Positions 26,470 to 39,590 of a stretch of 64,000 bases of DNA are shown here, one piece after another; the stretch's first letter is position 1; every line of letters starts with the position of its first letter. The DNA is taken from assembly GCA_964023205.1 (NCBI GenBank), contig OZ026833.1, positions 34,822,366-34,886,365 on the forward strand, in the 5' to 3' direction. Origin of the DNA: Lutraria lutraria. Its lineage: Eukaryota > Mollusca > Bivalvia > Venerida > Mactridae. Both the position numbers and the translations under genes were made by a program. The notes under the pieces are model-generated. The model saw nothing but the letters and a program-made list of their open reading frames with translations, did no database searches and was not told the origin of the DNA.

Positions 26470-26726
26470 GGAAAGAAGAATCTGGAAGAAGTGAGTGTCG
26501 ACATGGAAGATTCTGGAAGAAGTGAGTGTCGACATGGAAGAATCTGGAAGAAGTGAGTGTCGACATGAAAGAATCTGGAAGAAGTGAGTGTCGACATGGA
26601 AGAATCTGGAAGAAGTGAGTGTCGACATGGAAGAATCTGGAAGAAGTGAGTGTCGACATGGAAGAATCTGGAAGAAGTGAGTGTCGACATGGAAGAATCT
26701 GGAAGAAGTGAGTGTCGACATGGAAG
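26470..26726. repeat. 31-bp minisatellite, about 8 copies
   Basis: Units carry GGAAGAAGTGAGTGTCGACA; GTCGAC recurs at 26497, 26528, 26559, 26590, 26621, 26652, 26683 and 26714, exactly 31 bp apart. Units are almost identical (one GAAGATTCT, one CATGAAAG variant). Because 31 is not a multiple of 3, all three minus-strand frames show rotated versions of one 31-residue repeat; this is a repeat artefact, not a protein gene. Confidence 0.95.
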
Positions 26727-29233
26727 GCATTGAGAATATTGTAGCGATAGACAGAGACTGCGAAGAATACGGTATTGGGGTCTGGGGAGGAAGGACATTA
26801 ACTATTCTGGCGGACATTAATGACACTGATGAAGAAAGAAATAAATATAATGTAACAATGTTTTCACAGTACAAATATACAAGTTATACGTGTGCTAGCG
26901 AAGTTGATAACATAGTTCGTCTGTCTGGCAAAAGTGTCGGGAAGATTTATTAAGTACTTTTTGTGATGACGATTCTTTTTTTTCCAACTTTTGTCCATTT
27001 GGGAGATATCTTCTATGCTATAAGTATCAGACGATCGTCTCAAACATAAATCTAGAAATATAGAATCTTTCAATACCCTTTTACTAGGAGTTATCTCAAA
27101 TGACGAACATAAATGGCAAAGTTCTGTCTTCTGAGTCCAACTCGATTACATCTAGGAATAAATTATTCATCACTGACACCAAACGTGTCATCATGGTCGT
27201 TCTTGATTACCACAGTAACGTCGGCTGGCGCTCACTGGTCAAAATCTATTATAGAATATTGTTCCGGGCAAAAATCGTACAATATGAACCAAATAGTTAA
27301 TTTAGGGTGTTTGTGCGAACATATTATACACATAAAGTCCGGACAGATATTCTAAGACACAGGTTTCGATGTGACAGTGAACAGTTTAAACACAACAACA
27401 TCCAAAAATCAGAAAAAACGCCGCAACAATATGAGCTATTATTTAAAAACTAACAATGAAAAAATAATAATGTCTTTGCGTTTCTTTGGTCTTTCTCTGG
27501 TTCATGTTTATTCAGTTTTAATAAAAAGAAGTTTGTTGAATTTGTGTTATTTCTCACTTTTTACAAAAATAGGTTCCCCGTAGATGTACATCAATTTCTC
27601 TGCTTCTTAAATAACCGTTAACTCTACAATTATACTGTTTGGAACCCTTTGGGAAGCGTGTGTTTAATATTAGACTCGATGTGTGTTTGTTCACCGAATG
27701 ATTATATCGACGAGAAAAGAAGTGTTTAAATAACACAATTTATAATCAATAGTATCAAAGGTGACAAAATCTAGCTCTTATATATGAATAGAAAACAAAT
27801 TATTTGCTATATGAATTCAAGCATTACCGTTATAATTGATCTCAAATTCAAACAATTCACTTGGTGCTCTATTCATGGGCTGTTTATTTAATTATTTCAC
27901 TCGCTAATTCGATATTTCCTATCGCAACTGTATCGCAATCCAACACCACCTCCCGTTTCTTGTTATGTTAAGCTAAGATTAAGGGCGCTTGTGATTATGG
28001 GTTTTCTTACAGACACGTGATATGTTTAATGAAAGGTTTCTTGTAACCTTTGTATTGTTACAGAAGATGAAATCCATTATGAATCTTGAAAGTTTACAAT
28101 GTCAGCTCTCTACGTAGCTGTGAATAAAGATTGCAGATTCTTCAGACAAGAAATAGGGAAATATTAGTCCAAAATACATGCGTCTCTGGCACAGTTAAAA
28201 TGCCCTGGGACTTGAAATAAGACAACATGGAAACGCGTATGACATGAAGGGTAATATCATAGTTGAAGACATTATTTCAAAACTGCCATCATGGTTTAGG
28301 TAAAAGACACGGTCTTGGTATTAAGTAATCGGACTAGTTTTATAATTGAGTCTATGCATGTTTTCCTAGGGTTTCACGTTGCACCAACAGACAGTGGTAT
28401 CGGGCCAGTTTCCAACACCGGTAGACACCGGATGTACATTTTGAAAGAACCAGAACTGTTCTGTTCTGAAAAGAACCACCGAGCTTATGTAGGTTATGCG
28501 GACTGGTTCCTCATTTGTGAGTTTTTGTACCGGATGGGATTCAAACTCATATCAGTAAGGAGCTAGTAAAGTCAAGTCATTGACTATAGCCGTTCTTGAT
28601 TTTATGTGAATTGGGCCTGTGACGTAATCTTGTAAAATAATGACACTTTGTTCTCTGTGTATTCTGGGACAAATTTTCAATGCACATAACCGTTGTTTAG
28701 TGAACTGTGTAATTTATGTTTAATATTCTGACTCGTGTGAGATGACAACCACCTGTCGTACCCCACCCACACATTCTATTCAAAGAAAGCATACACAATT
28801 ACTACGCGACGCGTTTTATCGCCTTCGTGTGATGATTTGGTTCATTCGTAACTAGACAAGTATGTTTAATACGTACACAATCTTAAATATACAACACAAA
28901 AAAATAATCACAGAAAAAAAACATCTGTCGTTCATTGATAAAGCAGTATCGGCCGTGTAGTACCATCGTTAGCTTTACGCATATGAAAACGTAATCTAGA
29001 CTCAATTGAATGAATATTTAAATATGAAAACATTATGAATATTTTAACACAAACACACAATGTGATTCTCTCGCAACCTAAATAGTTTGTCCCCATTCTC
29101 ACAATGATATAATATTCATGAATGAAAGACGCGCTGAATTGTGTCACTAAAGTCGGGAGGGGAAAAAAGGAAAACTTTATACTATATGTAGTATAATGTT
29201 CACCATTGCAGTTTTATTTATGATTATTGTAAT

Positions 29234-29273
29234 CAAGGACTTATATACATACATGTATGTGTATAAGTCCTTG
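29234..29273. repeat. 40-bp palindrome flanked by TTGTAAT
   Basis: CAAGGACTTATATACATACA pairs with the following 20 bp with one mismatched pair. Identical TTGTAAT heptamers directly flank it at 29227-29233 and 29274-29280, like a target-site duplication. Confidence 0.7.
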
Positions 29274-32200
29274 TTGTAATCACGCCGGTAAGACAAAAAC
29301 AATAGGAAACTGTTGTCTATATTTGTTTGTTGTACAATATCAGAATATTTCATAAAAAAGATCTTCGTTCCAAAAATGTACTATAATGACCGGTTTGGTG
29401 TTGTAAAACACCACCTAGCGTCCACTTCAATATTAAGGACGTCTCACTATGTAGACCTCTTATCTAAAAGACGTGTTTTATATATTTACGCTCTAATAAA
29501 ACTACGTCATAATTGGGACCCCTTCTTTGTTTATAAAAAGCTATAATGTCACTAATGTTAACGTTAAAAGAAAAATGTTGTCTATTCTAAATCTATTTTT
29601 AATTAAATAAAAAGTCCTCTTTATTTATTGGATGAGTATATTGTTTTATGAAATAATTAATTCTATTTTCTGCGGTTTTGGATACAATGTACTAATACAT
29701 AGCCACGTGATATCATTGTCAAAGTTTATAGTATGGAACCATGAATTTGTCAAGAATATAGATTCTACATCAATAATAATCTAATTAAATTGGATATATT
29801 TAGGTATAGTACATGTAAAGACTGAGTTGAAATTAAAAAAAAATCCGCTTTGTAAAACTTGATTCTTAATAGTACCCAAATAAACAGTGGTGTGTTTAGT
29901 TTACATTTTATACTTACAACCAGAAAGAAATTTATAACTCAAATTGAATACATTAAAAGTCTACTTGGTATTGAACTATGTATGTTTAATGATTTTCGTC
30001 CAGGTATATAAAATTCAAGGTTGACGTTTAGAAATTCGGCTCTGTGTACAAAAAGATAAACCTTTTTTCGTTTATCTAAGTCAGAATAGGTAAAATAATA
30101 TGCGTGACTTGTCCATTACAGGGGCAGTTGTAACGATAATATTATCATAAACTTGAAAGGATGATAATAAATAGATTTAATTTGTTTCAGCTGTCGTATA
30201 CAATGTAGATATAATATGATTACCACATAAAATGGTCGCCAGGTTTTGAGGCACGCGACTTGGGACAAAGGATGCCGAATGCAGTGTCATAAATATCGCT
30301 GAATTTACTGAACTATGCTCCGAGGTAGATCGAATATATAGTCATCAATGTGTAGCAACAAGATAATTATCACTGCATCTAAATAAATCGGCGCAAAATT
30401 TTAATTTTCAATCCCTATCAATGATCATTGTTTTCACATTGTGATTATTTATTGTCAAATTAGAGATACTATCAATGTCGTGTTTACGGGTAATTTCTAA
30501 CTAACACCATTGTTTGTGATACAGCAGTTGTTATACACCCAAAGCATTGTTCGAAATGCCAAATTGTGAATCGAACGGACTGAACCACCCGAGGGACTAT
30601 TTTACCAAGTTTGGTTGATATTTATCGCCATATTTTGTCCTCATAAACGCGAAATGAATTAGCACGACGTAAGGGCTGGATCCGTTTCAGTAACAACCCG
30701 AGAACTGTTCGATTTTTACAATATTCGTTCCCTAAGGGGCTTAAAGTTTGGTTAAATCAGTTAGCTATCTGTTGATCGTCTTAAAATCAAATATTGAAAT
30801 CGTTCTAGCATCAATTTCACGAACTTGAACACAGCCGTGTCATAAATCATTTTAATACATTTATTTTGTGCCGCATCCTGATTTTTCTTGTGTTCCGAGT
30901 AGTCGAGCAACGTTTTAAGTTAAAATCGTTTCAAATATCATGAAATCATAAAACAGATTACCCGTCTAAGTTTCAGGAAATGCTATTTGCTAGTTTGTGT
31001 GTATTCAGAATATAACATGTATAAATGTACGTACATGTAGCTTGTTGGATGAACAAACAAACTAACAGACAGAACAAAATGTCACAGTATACTTGGTTCA
31101 TAAAGATAGATATGCTACTAGTATATTAAATTGCATGTTACTTGTGTACCATTAACCTTAATCTAGCAACCTTTTTCGACATTAAGACAGAACAGAACAA
31201 ACCATTCCCCCCCAGATATGTTACATTCATAATAGCATGGGTGATGTGGTATAGTTCAAACGAACATTATTTCGAGTCGATATTTCATGTCCTCTACATG
31301 TATGTTCAACCTTTATTTTGAGACCACCTTAGAAAAACGACCATTCATTCTCTAGAATGTAGTGTTTACATCGAGGTTTTGTCGTTAGTTTTAAAAAATC
31401 CCGAAAATGGCTATTTGTCTAACTGGTCAGAAGTTGTACACTAACTAAAACTGCCCGATTCTAAACTGCTGTATGAAGAATGTAGAGTGTAACATAATGT
31501 AATTTACTACATGAGTTTGAAACTATTGAAATTCAAACAAATCATAAAAAGTTTATATGTTGATCAAATCATAATGGCTTATTAATTGGAAAATAAATAC
31601 AATTATATATTGCCTTAGAATGATTATCTAAAACTTTCGTCAGTAAATTATTGTCTTCATTCTCGTTCAATCTTCAGTCTACAGACTAGATAAGAATGAT
31701 AAATCTTATTTGTTTCCTTTAATGGAAATGGAATTCATTTAGCTGTCAAATTGGCCGAGGAAAGACTGAAGCCACAGTTCAAATACTAATACAGCTTCCG
31801 ACGATTAAATTCGTATATGCATGTCAGATACCTGTTATATACGTACCTGATGTATATGCATGTAAATATAGTTTTAATTTCATTGCTTTAGGAATAATTG
31901 GAATAACAGAGATAGAACAAATAAGATATTATCGTCTGACTTGTATAATTTTATTCGACTTGATTGATACAATTATGATACTTAAAATGTTATGAACTTT
32001 TTCTTCGCTCCAGCAAGTTCAACATACTGCTTCAACAGTTTTCTCATTAAATGTTTAGGCCTACGTGATTGAAACGAATCCGAATTCATGCGTTGAATTA
32101 AGTTAAATTGTTTTATTTTGTGTTTTAAAAAATTGCATGAGCTACTTTTCAAAAATTGCGAAAAAAGAAGTTACATTCAAATTGAATAAAAAAAAATGTA

Positions 32201-32552
32201 ACATTAATTCTTTTTTAAAATGTATAAATCGAAAAGACGAACAATCTGATATTTAAATTGATATTTAACTAATAGATCCCGCATATCGAACATTTAGTTT
32301 TTTTTTACTTTAGATATTATTTAAACGGAAGTGAAAATTATACATTTTGTATACAATTACAGCGTGCGGGTGTTTTTCTGTTAGATACGCCGTTGCATTT
32401 CAACCTGTTATTATTCAGCAGTACTTGCAATTGTGCTTTTAACAAATTCTTAGTTGTAGATCTTTTTTCCTCCTTTCATTGTAAAACTACAGTTTATTCT
32501 CTAGTTTTGTGATAGCTCTGAGCTTCACGTGCATACACACACATATATATCT

Positions 32553-32606
32553 TTATTATATATATATCTTTATCATCGTCTATCCATTATATTATATATA
32601 TATATA
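32553..32606. repeat. AT dinucleotide-rich microsatellite
   Basis: Imperfect TA runs broken by CTTTATC-type units, just upstream of the POU4 promoter region. Confidence 0.6.
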
Positions 32607-33099
32607 CATGCAGTAAATGATACAGCATAAAATATATGTATAATGCCAGTCAAAAGTGAGTCATAATCACAAATAACAGTACAGCAAATCAAGCAAATCA
32701 AGCAAATTAAGAACCAAGAATAAATGAAATAAGATTAAAACAATACAGATAATAATGACATTATTATAATACATGTATTTTTTTCAGCTATCTAAAATAT
32801 CATTGCAGGTTTTGGCACTAATTCGAGTGACTGCCTAATAAGATATAACCAAGAAAACTTTTCATTAATTTGAAAAAAACTCACGTAGATCTATAGCTAT
32901 GAATAAATGGTAAATGGTATAAAATAATATTTTTCAATTTATTTAAATCGCTCGATTTTTTAAGACGTCTATAGTTGGCCGATTGCAAACTGCCACTATC
33001 ATATTTTCATATTAATGACAGCGCACATAATTGGGCGTGATTGAACTAAAAGCACCGACAGAAATAAACCTTAAGGTTATTATAAGAAAGTGACAATTT

Positions 33100-33690
33100 T
33101 TATAAAGGACGATAAAAAAGCAATTATTTTTCGGACTAAGAAACTGCTTTATCAAGCCGACTAACAGCCGGTGTCACTGTAAAAGGTGATGAAAGTGAGC
33201 CACGGATGACTGGGTCGCCAGATGTATACACGTTAACATATGTTAGTCGGGTGAGATATCCCGGCAATTATGCAATTATATCAAATAAACACAAGTAAGC
33301 CAGCAGGTTGATTTAAAAGTACCGACAAAAACTCTTTTAATGGACACTTAACTTAAACATGTAAAATAAACAGTTATTTAAACAACGAACTCAGAGCTTC
33401 TCAGACATCGATAGTATTAAGCCACGCGATTGGCCGAAATAGGAAATCTCGCTCTACTATTGGCGATGAATTTCTAACCACGTGATGTTCCTCGACTAAA
33501 ACAGGTGCATTTCCATTGATGGAAGCGATATTGGAAAAAGCCGTATTCGTTTCGTTATTCATAATCGGCTCATTTAGTATTCTAAGACTTAGTGAAACAA
33601 GTTGAAATTTAAAATTGGATTTTAAGAGAAGTTGAGCAAATTGTTAACTTATAAAAGTTTGGCTGTGTAAGTGACCGGAAAGATACAGTT
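33100..33690 (+). promoter_or_regulatory. Probable POU4 promoter and 5' UTR
   Basis: Contains TATAAAGG at 33101, two inverted CCAAT boxes (ATTGG at 33429 and 33459, 30 bp apart), a palindromic E-box CACGTG at 33479-33484 and a second TATA-like TATAAAAG at 33650-33657. The 33650 box is only 41 bp before the ATG and would leave a very short leader, so the earlier boxes or a TATA-less start are equally possible. The transcription start cannot be set from sequence alone. Confidence 0.4.
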
Positions 33691-33816
33691 ATGGACGTAG
33701 TTAAGCAGAGTTTTGGGGTTGGAATGCATCCGCCACTTAATCCTGGACATATTTCGGGGCGCTATTCCCCTCCGTATAGACCCCCGGAACGGATGCGATG
33801 CATGACGTCCTCAGCG
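33691..33816 (+). CDS. POU4: POU class 4 transcription factor, exon 1 (N-terminus)
   Basis: Codes for the first 42 residues (MDVVKQSFGVGMHPPLNPGH...CMTSSA) and ends in phase 0 at a donor reading GCG|GTATGT. The ATG has G at -3 and G at +4, and an in-frame TAA lies upstream at 33652, so the start is well bounded. The stretch FGVGMHPPL resembles the short first exon of vertebrate POU4F genes (known pattern: a Met/His/Pro-containing N-terminus of about 40 residues, then an intron just before the POU-IV box). Joined to 40175 it runs on as GNFFGGFEDGLLARAEALAA without a frame break. Exon 2 has no usable ATG ahead of its POU-IV box and an in-frame TGA at 40151, so it needs an upstream exon. The join is inferred from splice consensus and phase, not from transcripts. 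Confidence 0.88.
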
Positions 33817-34410
33817 GTATGTACATTCTAAGTCTACTTTCAGAGATAGTAAACAAAACGAGATGATTTCTAGCCAATTTTGTCGTCTCAACGAATCATG
33901 AATAAATGAAAACGTATGCAGATCTCTCCCTTTTTAATCACCTTATTAGCTATTCTGTGCCCGACTGTGGTATTATTTGCCGTGTTTCATATTTTATGAA
34001 GTAACGTTTCATCCTCAATCAGACGAGGGAGAGCGTTATTGTTACCTAGAATGTAAGGTTACAAGGATTGTGTAAAATAAAATAAGGATTTTATTTGATA
34101 AAATGCTCACCAGTGGATGTATAAGCGCGTTATTTGACCAAATTAGGTAATTAGTACAAATACTCATTTTAGCTCTTTGATTATTTTAGTAATTGGGGAT
34201 CTGATTTTTTTCTGATTATGTTTTACAATAAAATATTAATTAATTTACAAGCGTCAAGTGACGTGCGGCTTATCCGACCGGACATGTCTTTGAACTTTTT
34301 TATTCAAATTTTCAATGAGGAACTGAATAGTAAATCGTGGTATTGTATTACATTTTGTGATAGATACCTCATATCTGTGATCAAAATCTGTTTGCGTTTT
34401 CATTTCATTT

Positions 34411-34424
34411 ATTAATTATTCATG
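34411..34424 (+). promoter_or_regulatory. POU4-type binding motif in intron 1
   Basis: ATTAATTATTCATG, reverse complement CATGAATAATTAAT. It contains the ATAATTAAT core known for Brn-3 sites plus a GCAT-like POU-specific half site (the next base is C, giving GCATG on the reverse strand). A single site in AT-rich DNA could be chance. Confidence 0.3.
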
Positions 34425-36411
34425 CGGATATCTTTTGTTAAATTGAAACAATCAGTTTTTTATTGCATTATTGCGATACGACGAGACTTCGAATACTGCA
34501 TAAATGTCCGAGTAAACTATATCTAGGAAACATCATAATTATTGTCTTTAAGATGTGCATTATTATTCAACTTGTACTGTTTTAATATAAAACTAATTAA
34601 AGAAAAGAATGAAAAGAAAAAAACCCAAAACTGCATCAATTGCGACCCAAGGTGTAGGTGAAATTAATGAAGATGTATAAAACAGACTACACTCGGATTG
34701 ACCCCTAGTTCGTTTCTGCTACACATTGGTCTCGGAAAATGTAATTTCTTAAGAAAAGACAATAAGGAAAACGGTCGATATTTTGTCACATTTTGGAAGT
34801 AAAATTGAATATAACATGCGCTCTGTTGTGAACTTTTACAACATTAAGTTGACTAATGGAACAGACGAAAACCATCACATGTTAACACGGGCCGTCGAGA
34901 TCTTAAAATTAGTTTCTTTGAATCAATTTAATGAATGACGTGGTGAAAAAAAAGAACATATTTTTTCCTTTTTTCTCTGTAAATTTTATTCCCACGTTCT
35001 TACATAGAAATTAGAATTCTAGAAAATACGAAGCTCCCGCGAAATGTACTTATTCATCATAAATACAGTTTAAATCGAAACATTCCGAATTCCATTTTAT
35101 ATAGATAATATGAATTAAAGAAAAAAAAATCTATAATAATTTTTTCGTGATTCTTACAGCATTTCCAAGAATATTGAAATGACGCTTTCTAATCATGATT
35201 TATTTTCTTGTTTTTCCGACATGAAACATTTTTCGCGTGACCAGGTGAAAATGAAAATATTGTGTCTGCAACACGCATTGATCAGGAAGTATTGATTGTA
35301 CATCATATTTGTAATTATAGAGACCTGTATTTCCATAGAGTTCAATTTATCCTGGTCTTGTATTTAATGGGTCTCGGTAATTCTAGGTGATTACAGAAGT
35401 ATTTTCTCTTCCAACTGTTTTGTTTGTTTTCGCACGAGTTTAAGCAAACAGTATTTCGATTTCATATCACTTTCTACATGAATTTGTTTCAAATAAAATC
35501 ATATTAATTGCTGGGTTCATAGATTTAATCGTCCTTCACACGTCTCCCGGATTATACACTTATCAATGTAAAAAGTTGTGTCACACGCATATCAATCAAG
35601 TGGTTGTAATTTGTTAATGTTTTAAATGCTACAAAACGTATACAAGAATTTAATTAAGGAAATAGAACCGTTTTCTAGCTGAATTCAGTTGCGTTATGAA
35701 TCAGTTCACAGCACCTTTAGTTAATGAACTGGATTTAATTCCAAACATTTGTATTTAAATTTATTCATTTGTCTTTTCCCCTTGTGCGTGATTGAATAAT
35801 TAAATATCGTTATTACACACATCGATACTTTGTGATATTTATTCAAAGGCCAGAAATTTAAATATGAAATAAAAATGCTTTAACTTCCTTCATTAACATA
35901 ATTCTTAGGTTTGTTTTAAATACATAGACAAAGTGTTCCGAATATTCTATGACGTCATTTTGTTTTCTACGTAAGAGACGTTATTTGTTGGAATGATGCT
36001 TTCAATTATTCATGATGTAATTTTACCCTGAAGACCATCATTTTAGTATAATCTAGAACGAAATGAGATCTAAATACACAAGTGTGTTGCCATGAACAGT
36101 TCATTCTATTATAAGAAATAATTTTAAAAATACACAAATTTATCTACTCTGTCATATAATTAAGCATTTTTATAGGAAAAAAATATAATTATGTCACTCA
36201 GTGTTTGCATTCGAAATAGAATGATAGAACAAATGAATTTCAAAACGAAAGTAACAGAAAAAATACATATATTCACCACGTTTTCTATTATGCAGAATCA
36301 GTTTCAAAACTATCCTATATATTATATAATATATAAATCATGATTTAAGAAACTAAGGCAAAATAGCCATACATCAAATCTGGACAAACAAATACATTTT
36401 CCAAATAAATA

Positions 36412-36599
36412 TGGTCGAACCTCCTTAATCTGAAACTGTCTTATCCGAAATCCTCTCTTAATCGAAAACGCCAATTAGTTTCTATTTTAAATTTAATGCT
36501 AAAACATTTTGTAACCCGGTACCTTTCTTATCCGGCAACCTATCTTACATGAGCATTTTTTGCCAGCTAGAACAATTTCGGATTAGAAAGATTCTAATG
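36412..36599 (+). mobile_element. Degenerate TA-flanked MITE in POU4 intron
   Basis: Left TGGTCGAACCTCCTTAATCT with CTTATCCGAAATCC inside it; right end read inward TACATTAGAATCTTTCTAAT then CCGAAATTG. Repeated TTATCCG motifs and TA at 36410-36411 and 36600-36601 fit a pogo-type non-autonomous element. The arms match only partly. Confidence 0.5.
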
Positions 36600-37283
36600 T
36601 ATAACCATTGCTAACAAAAACATTTGTCCCAACGTCTGTTCTTTCTACCAAATCAGATTTATTTTCGCTTAGTAGAAGTTAACTCAAATCTATACTGTGT
36701 TTTTAAAGTCACAATTGTCTGCAGAACCGGGATAATGGCTTGCGGCGACTCACAAAGTCATTCATTTTGTGGCATTAGAAAACACGTTTTAGTTGACAAA
36801 TTTCTTGAAAAACTGTCGCCATATTGTAACTTCCTTATATGTACAAAATGAAACTATTTTCTCCATAAAGGGATGGCAAATTTTCAAGCCGAGTTTAAGC
36901 GTGTAGGAAACTTGAGATTAGCTTTTTTCTATAATTGTATGTAAAACATATACCATACAACTACACGTATCTTTAATATGAAATATTATACATGGAGACT
37001 GATTAAAAAATAAAGTTCTTCTGTTGGTACATACGCGAAGGTTCCATTATAAAATATATCCTGACATAAAGAAGCGTGTTATGCGGAGATTACAATAATG
37101 CTAAAATCTATGTGAAATGTGAGCTGTTATAATTAGTGCATTATATGTCCGTATTATATGTCCGTATTGAAGATATTTTTATTTTGTTATATACGTTGTT
37201 ATATAACCTCACGATGCCCAAGGTGTGTAAGCTGTAAATAAACAGAACACAACACAAAAGAACATTTCTGTTCTGTAAATAAA

Positions 37284-37545
37284 ATTCTGTTCTCTTCTAT
37301 CCTATTTTATTCTGTTTTTTTGTTGTTTTGTTTTATTCTATCTTATCATATTTTATACTGATGTATAGTATTCTCTTCTAATCTATTCTATTCAACTTTA
37401 TTTTATTCTATTCTGTTCTATTCCGCTTTATTCTATTCTATTCTCTTCTATTCTCTTCCGCTTTTTTCTATTACTTTCTATTCTATTCCGCTTTATTCCA
37501 TTATATTCTGTTCTATTCTATTCCGCTTTATTCTGTTCTGTTCTG
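37284..37545. repeat. TTCTA-type pentanucleotide microsatellite
   Basis: About 260 bp of imperfect TTCTA / TTCTG / TTCCGCTTTA units, a long pyrimidine-rich run on the + strand inside POU4 intron 1. Confidence 0.85.
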
Positions 37546-38875
37546 ATGTTGGTAGACATGTAACAGATCTTTGCATGTATTTTCAGTCTTAACACGAATA
37601 AACTAAATACCTTCATACGCTTTAGTGCTTCTATCAATATTCAACATTAGACCTATCTTAATATGAAGTGTAAATAGAACGATTATTATATTTATTTGAG
37701 CTATAATGCTACTAAATCGATCTAACGATTTAACACTATCATAGCTAGTGGTACATTGTCATATTCTGTATGTTAAATTGGTATTGCACACTCATTTCAT
37801 ATGTATATATATATATGCTGAGTGAAATGAAATGAACTGAATAGAAAATTGAAAGGTAGTCAAACTTATCCCGCCCCACTCAGAAGCGTGCGCTTGGTTC
37901 CTCGCAGGTGAAAATTAATAGGACTGTCACAGAACGTTTTTAGTTCTAGGACGTATACGTTCATGTGTATTCATGTGTATATGAGATCGCGGTCTGTAAT
38001 ACATTATTAATAACTGATTCAGTACAGTTATTTCATAGTACGTTGTATGCACTTCATGGCTTATTCTTTTTACACGCATAGGCCGGATAAACAAACTGAA
38101 TAAATAAATCACTAACCAGTTCCATCAACCTTTAGTTTCTGATTTAACCAAAATTAGATCTCCTTTTGGTCAAGGTATTCACGTATTAATTTGCGGGAAA
38201 CAATATACACATATTTTCAATTCAACCTATGTAAATTAGCTACATGAAAAGGCATAGCAGAGCTACAGTTCAGTTATATTTTATTTCTCGTTGTTAACAA
38301 GAAAACATAATTTCTACAGGAGACGAGAGTCGTTTCGGCGAACATGTACACACGCGCGCCGTGACAATACGGTTTTCTCTGACAAAAAAAACCCCAACAC
38401 TACAAGGACTACATGATTCAACCCGATGAATACGCTTGTATGAATATAATTTAGTTATTTATTCTACATGCTATTTAATGAGTGATACATATCTCCTATA
38501 ACAAACAAATAAAACGACACTAATTACCCCAGATCTTGCAATTCAAACCATATTATGGAGATCATGTTAATACAGCAAATATCAAGGTTGATGCAAAACG
38601 GATTTATAATTGTTTCATGTAGAGGACATTGTGGGTACTGAAATAAAATAGATGTTTGTGTTAATTTTACTCCTAAAACGAGAAGAAAATAATTATGGTT
38701 TTTAGCGGGTTGATAGTGACCGGTGAATATTTTACGTAGCTAAAACATTGAACAAAGTCAGGGGCATGCTTCATAGACATAGATATGATAATACATTTTG
38801 TCTAAAAATGATATAAAATATACATACATTTGTACAATGAAATGTTTTTACTTTTAAGAGCTGCTTTCTTTACTA

Positions 38876-38955
38876 GTCAAGTCAAGTCAAGTCAAATATT
38901 TTATTGGCTTTTATCGCCAAATGAATTAAATTATTTACATTTACATTGGCGGTAC
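38876..38955 (-). mobile_element. Probable LINE 3' end with tandem tail
   Basis: On the minus strand, GGCGATAAAAGCCAATAAAA is followed by TATTTGACTTGACTTGACTT. A polyadenylation-like AATAAA followed by a short tandem tail is typical of CR1/L2-type LINE 3' ends. Only the tail region is present; no reverse transcriptase is seen. The + strand tail starts near 38876. Confidence 0.45.
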
Positions 38956-39375
38956 AATGATCTTATAAATAATGATAATACATGTACAATGAAAAGCATA
39001 TATACTTGATTATGTGAAAAAAGCAATATCATACTAAAATATGTTTATAAAACGGGCCTCGGTGACAAATCGTGACGATAGGGCTTTTCTTAAAAACTGA
39101 TTTGCGGTTATCCAAACCAAAACATTTCACAGTTCGTTGGTAGACATTTATTTTGGCATCATTTTATGCTTCTACCTAAAACAAATAGCTGGTGTTAAAG
39201 ACGTACGTAACAAATTGGTTTAAATAATTGGGTCCGGAGTTTGCATAAAATTAGACCATTTCGTAACTAAAACCCAGCATTTTTTAAAGGGAGGCCTCAT
39301 ATTAAGTACTGGTACTAAAATTATTTAAAGAATGAAACTAATGAAGTAAGAATTTAAAGGGAATCCTGTAATATG

Positions 39376-39590
39376 AACATGTGATGTGATATAATATAAA
39401 TATGTGATGTGATATAATATAAACGTGTGGTGTTATGTAATATAAACATGTGATGTGATGTAAAATAAAAATGTGATGAAATGTGATGTGATGTAGTATA
39501 AACATGTGATGTGATGTAATATAAACATGTGATGTGATGTAATATAAACATGTGATGAAATGTGGTGTGATTTAATATAGACGTGCAGTT
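39376..39590. repeat. 23-bp minisatellite in POU4 intron
   Basis: Units of ACATGTGATGTGATGTAATA plus TAA, with GTGATGTGAT-type cores at 39381, 39404, 39427, 39450, 39473, 39506, 39529 and 39552; a 10-bp partial unit is inserted at 39483. Confidence 0.9.

Larger units (their letters stand above)
17407..33099. other. Long intergenic stretch upstream of POU4
   Basis: No coding exon recognised over almost 16 kb. It contains the listed MITE at 21.4 kb, minisatellites at 23.0 and 26.5 kb, foldback and MITE relic at 24.7 kb, palindrome at 29.2 kb and the candidate enhancer at 20.6 kb. Other short open frames have no recognisable homology. Confidence 0.7.

Noticed and set aside
26470..26726. CRISPR-like array
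   Set aside because: There are no unique spacers: the whole 31-bp unit is repeated, and the sequence is eukaryotic.
26403..26874. Three overlapping minus-strand frames with a repeated FFHVDTHFFQILPCRHSLLP-type peptide
   Set aside because: Produced by the 31-bp minisatellite; a period that is not a multiple of three gives the same peptide in all frames.
28315..28566. 83-codon open frame in a less AT-rich patch
   Set aside because: No recognisable domain, splice partner or codon signal; kept out as chance.
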